From contig NZ_AGBX01000001.1 of the NCBI RefSeq assembly GCF_000225825.1, forward strand, positions 868,001 through 932,000: a stretch of DNA of 64,000 bases, written 5' to 3'. The stretch is from Brachybacterium squillarum M-6-3 (GTDB lineage Bacteria > Actinomycetota > Actinomycetes > Actinomycetales > Dermabacteraceae). The position numbers were made by a program, and so were the translations under genes. Numbering within the stretch: the first letter of the stretch is position 1; each line of letters begins with the position of its first letter. The notes below the pieces were generated by a model. It saw only the letters and a program-made list of their open reading frames with translations, was not told the DNA's origin and made no database searches. This document shows, one piece after another, positions 60,959 through 64,000 of the stretch.

Positions 60959-63900
60959 CGGTGTCGGTGCTGTGGACCCTGCTGATCCTCCTCGTGACGG
61001 TCGTGATCACCCCGGTCCTCGACCGCGCTCTCGGCCGCTCCGCCTGCTGGATCCTCGCCGCGCTCTACCTCGCCGCCGCCGGGGCCCTCGTCCCCGCCGC
61101 CGCCTCGGTGCTCTCCGGCGAGCCCGATCCCGCGACCACGCACTTCACGATCCCCTGGGCCGGCGCCTGGGGCGTCGACCTCGCGCTGCGCGCTGACGGC
61201 CTCGGCATCGTCTTCTCCATGATCGCGCTGGTCATCGGCGCGGTGGTGCTGGCCTACTCGGCCCGCTACCTCGAGCCGGGCCGCAACCTCAGCTTCTCGC
61301 TGGTGATGGCGCTGTTCACCCTGTCGATGGTCACCCTGGTGCTGGCCGACGACCTGGTGCTGCTGTTCATCGCCTGGGAGCTCACCTCGATCGCGTCCTT
61401 CCTGCTGATCGCGCGCTCCGGCGCCGCCGGGCAGGCCGCCTCGATGCGCACGCTGCTGATCACCTTCCTCGGCGGGCTGTCGCTGCTGACGGCCGTGGTG
61501 CTGATGGTGGCGCGGCTCGGCACCACCTCGGTCACCGAGGTGCTGGCCGCCGACGTGTGGGGCAGCGACCCCGGCTTCACCACCCTGGTGGCGCTGCTGG
61601 TGGCGGTCGCGGCCTGCACCAAGTCCGCGCAGTTCCCCTTCCACGTGTGGCTCCCGGACGCGATGGCCGCCATCACCCCGGTCTCCGCCTACCTGCACGC
61701 CGCGGCCGTGGTGAAGGCCGGCATCTTCCTGCTGCTGCGCTTCAGCCCCGCCTTCCACGACGTGCTCGCCTGGAACGTGCTGCTCATCGTCGCGGGCCTG
61801 ATCACCGCCTTCGTCGGCGGATACCTGGCGCTCGCCCAGCCGGACCTGAAGAAGCTGATGGCCTACTCGACCGTCAGCCAGCTGGGCCTGATCGTCGCCG
61901 TGATCGGCGTGGGCAGCGAGTACGCCATCCAGGCCGCGATCCTGCACACCATCGCCCACGCCCTGTTCAAGTCCGGGCTGTTCATGATGGTGGGCGTGCT
62001 GGACCACGCCGTCCACACCCGCGAGCTGCGCCGCATGCCCGCGCTGTGGCGGGCGATGCCGGGCAGCTTCGTCGTCACCCTGCTGGGCTGCATGTCCATG
62101 GCCGGCCTGCCGCCGATGCTCGGCTTCGTCTCCAAGGAGTCGCTGTTCACCGGCGCCCTGGAGAACGAGGGGGCCGCCTGGGCGGGCTGGGCCGTCGCCC
62201 TCGGCCTGGCCGGCGCCAGCGTGTTGACCTTCGCCTACTGCGCGAAGATCGTGCTGGGCGCCTTCGTCGATGGCCGTGACGAGGAGTACCTGGCCCGCGT
62301 CGACGGCGAGGTCACCCGCAGCGGGCACGACGCCGCCGGGGCCACCGTCCGCGCCGAGGACGCCCACCGTCCCGAGGGCCTGTTCTTCTGGCCGGCCTCA
62401 CTGCCGATCCTCGCCGGGCTGCCGCTGGCGATCTGGGTGGGCGTGCTGGACACCCCCGTCGGCGCCGCCATGCAGGCGGGCCTGGGGGAGGAGTTCCACC
62501 CCCACCTGGCCTTCTGGCACGGCCTCACCCCCGAGCTGGGCCTCACCGCGGGCGTGGTGCTGCTGGGCACCCTGGTGGCGCTCGGCCGCCGCCGAATCCT
62601 GCCCGTGCTCGAGAACCGCCCCTTCCCGGTGGACGGCGCGCGCGTGCTCACCGGCGTGGACCGGCTCGCCGAACGCATCGGCATCGCCCTGGTCCGCCCC
62701 AGCCGCACCGACGACCCCGTGAAGCACCTCGGCGCGATCCTGCTGGCCTTCGCCGCGGTCGTGCTGGGCTCCCTCGCGGTGCTGGCCGACCAGCTGCCCC
62801 CGCTGATGCCGGGCATGAACACCCTGATGGACCTCGTGATCCTGCTGCTGATGATCGTGGCCGTCGCCGTGGTCGTCCGCCAGCGCGGCCGCCTCGGCGC
62901 CGCCGTGGGCCTGTCGGCCGTGGGCGTGCTGGCCACCGTGCAGATCCTGGCGCTCGGCGCCCCCGACGTGGCGCTGACCCAGCTGCTGGTCGAGTCGCTG
63001 ACGATCATCATCATCATGCTGGTCCTCCAGCGCCTGCCCCGTCGCTTCGACGCCCCCGATCCGCGCCGCCGCCGCGGCGCCGGGATCGTCGCCGGGATCA
63101 TGGGCCTGACCGCCGGGGCCGGGGTGTTCCTGTTCATGGGCCGGCGCGGACGCAGCGACGTCGCCCAGTACTACATCGACAACGCCGAGGAGATCACCGG
63201 CGGGCACAACATCGTCAACGTGATCCTGGTGGAGTTCCGTGCGCTGGACACGCTCGGCGAGCTCTCCGTGCTCGGCATGGCCGGCGTCGCGATCGTCGCG
63301 GTGCTCTCCAGCGTCCGGTCGCTGTTCATCGACCCCGACGAGCGCTGCGCCGAGGACGACCCGCAGCCCGCGCTGCGCGAGGAGAGCACCTCCGCGCACC
63401 GCGCGATCGCCTCCGCCTGGGGCAACACCGCCGCCCTGCAGTTCATGGTGCGGGTGACCGCCCCGATCCTGGTGGCGATCTCGCTGATGCTGTTCTGGCG
63501 CGGCCACAACGCCCCCGGCGGCGGCTTCATCGCCGCCCTGGTGGGCTCCGCGATCGTCGCCCTGATCTACCTGTCCACCTCGCGCGACCGACAGATCGGC
63601 CCGCCCAAGCTGCCGCTGTTCCTCATCGGCGGGGGCATCATCACCGCCCTGGCCGCCGGCTTCCTCGGCTTCGCGAAGGACGGCTTCCTGGAGCCGCTGC
63701 ACGGCTACCTGCTGGGCCAGCACCTCTCCACCGCCATGATCTTCGACCTCGGCGTGTACCTCGCGGTGCTCGGCCTGGTGATGGTCGCGGTGAACCTGCT
63801 CGGCGCGGGCGCCTCCACGGGCTCCAGCGAGCCGGGGGAGAGCACCCGTGAGCGCACCGACGAGGCGGTCGAGGGCGAGCTGCCCGGACCGCTGGACACC

Positions 63901-63993
63901 ACCCGCGGGGAGCCCGCGCTCCGCCGCCGCGTCGGCGTGGGCACCGCGCACCTGACCACCGGCACCAAGCCGAAGGAGGCCGGGCGCCGATGA
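60952..63993 (+). CDS. mrpA: Mrp Na+/H+ antiporter subunit A (MrpA with MrpB-like end)
   Basis: A 1013-residue subunit of the Mrp multi-protein cation/proton antiporter. The N-terminal two thirds resembles the NuoL-like proton channel: LVLLFIAWELTSIASFLLIA, KSAQFPFHVWLPDAMAAITP, VSAYLHAAAVVKAGIFLLLR, KKLMAYSTVSQLGLIVAVIG and GLPPMLGFVSKESLFTGALE. After residue 600, MnhB/MbhE-type parts follow (VALTQLLVESLTIIIIMLVL, NVILVEFRALDTLGELSVLG, then ARVTAPILVAISLMLFWRG-like and APGGGFIAALVGSAIVALIY), so MrpB is fused. The GTG at 60952 is chosen by overlap with the leader ORF; GTG 60961 is an alternative. Next gene overlaps its stop. Confidence 0.95.
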   Translation: MLTVSVLWTLLILLVTVVITPVLDRALGRSACWILAALYLAAAGALVPAAASVLSGEPDPATTHFTIPWAGAWGVDLALRADGLGIVFSMIALVIGAVVLAYSARYLEPGRNLSFSLVMALFTLSMVTLVLADDLVLLFIAWELTSIASFLLIARSGAAGQAASMRTLLITFLGGLSLLTAVVLMVARLGTTSVTEVLAADVWGSDPGFTTLVALLVAVAACTKSAQFPFHVWLPDAMAAITPVSAYLHAAAVVKAGIFLLLRFSPAFHDVLAWNVLLIVAGLITAFVGGYLALAQPDLKKLMAYSTVSQLGLIVAVIGVGSEYAIQAAILHTIAHALFKSGLFMMVGVLDHAVHTRELRRMPALWRAMPGSFVVTLLGCMSMAGLPPMLGFVSKESLFTGALENEGAAWAGWAVALGLAGASVLTFAYCAKIVLGAFVDGRDEEYLARVDGEVTRSGHDAAGATVRAEDAHRPEGLFFWPASLPILAGLPLAIWVGVLDTPVGAAMQAGLGEEFHPHLAFWHGLTPELGLTAGVVLLGTLVALGRRRILPVLENRPFPVDGARVLTGVDRLAERIGIALVRPSRTDDPVKHLGAILLAFAAVVLGSLAVLADQLPPLMPGMNTLMDLVILLLMIVAVAVVVRQRGRLGAAVGLSAVGVLATVQILALGAPDVALTQLLVESLTIIIIMLVLQRLPRRFDAPDPRRRRGAGIVAGIMGLTAGAGVFLFMGRRGRSDVAQYYIDNAEEITGGHNIVNVILVEFRALDTLGELSVLGMAGVAIVAVLSSVRSLFIDPDERCAEDDPQPALREESTSAHRAIASAWGNTAALQFMVRVTAPILVAISLMLFWRGHNAPGGGFIAALVGSAIVALIYLSTSRDRQIGPPKLPLFLIGGGIITALAAGFLGFAKDGFLEPLHGYLLGQHLSTAMIFDLGVYLAVLGLVMVAVNLLGAGASTGSSEPGESTRERTDEAVEGELPGPLDTTRGEPALRRRVGVGTAHLTTGTKPKEAGRR

Positions 63994-64000
63994 TCCTCAG
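63990..64000 (+). CDS. Start of the next Mrp subunit gene (probably mrpC), truncated by window end
   Basis: The ATG at 63990 overlaps the mrpA stop (ATGA) and follows GAAGGAGG. Only MIL can be read before the window ends. MrpC is the expected next gene in such operons and commonly starts this way, but too little is present to be sure. Confidence 0.5.

Overview
This is a very GC-rich window (about 70% or more by eye, with nearly every third codon position G or C in real genes). It reads as chromosome of a high-GC Gram-positive actinobacterium. The gene set (DyP peroxidase with a PCu(A)C copper lipoprotein, a bacterial tricorn protease, SigK/RskA, class F sortase, an ECF42 sigma factor with a YciI partner, PhoX with SLH repeats, an Mrp antiporter) and the style of the proteins suggest a Brachybacterium-like member of the Dermabacteraceae/Micrococcales. 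That assignment is inference, since there is no rRNA here. I saw no tRNA, rRNA, transposase, phage gene or CRISPR array.

Layout. 1-5.8 kb: partial FGGY sugar kinase, copper/peroxidase genes, a TolB-like propeller protein and an SRPBCC protein. 5.9-7.6 kb: a decayed tract (LysR, a small membrane protein, a DNA glycosylase and a VOC protein, all broken) beside an intact MarR regulator and its likely operator. 8.2-16.4 kb: tricorn protease, an SLH-like/SGNH pair, a flavin oxidoreductase, a VOC protein and an AbiEi/DUF559 protein. 16.7-31.4 kb: ferritin, two tandem glycerophosphodiesterases, a small XRE regulator system with a clear operator, a TetR/MFS pair (MFS frameshifted), glutamate dehydrogenase, an AztD-like zinc metallochaperone, and assorted small enzymes. 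31.4-37.7 kb: two kinases of the aminoglycoside/fructosamine class, an SDR, a collapsed sortase/surface-protein locus, and an isochorismatase/NCS1 permease pair.

37.7-43.4 kb is the most coherent system: a fasciclin lipoprotein, sigK, rskA, a membrane molybdopterin oxidoreductase, a CHRD-domain surface protein and a class F sortase. The fasciclin and CHRD genes share a near-identical promoter (CGGCACCAATCCG, then CCGAAC with the same spacing) that resembles the known SigK promoter, so this looks like a self-contained SigK envelope regulon. 43.5-49.1 kb holds a FUSC protein, a methyltransferase, a wrecked ABC exporter, DoxX, and the ECF42/YciI pair. 49.3-53.3 kb is an iron-chelate ABC importer behind a textbook DtxR/IdeR box. 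53.4-64 kb holds an aldo/keto reductase, an LssY_C-like membrane protein, an amino-acid permease, a UspA protein, PhoX fused to three SLH repeats behind a PHO-box-like direct repeat, and the start of an Mrp antiporter operon that may begin with a leaderless 12-codon leader ORF.

Two features cut across the window. First, long imperfect palindromes sit just downstream of genes: four copies (843, 15414, 16478, 32244) belong to one sequence family, and two more (29482, 53297) have the same architecture but different sequence. Second, at least eight loci are decayed by nonsense changes, indels or large internal deletions, which points to active gene loss. Two of the lesions are single-base losses in C/G runs and could be sequencing errors.
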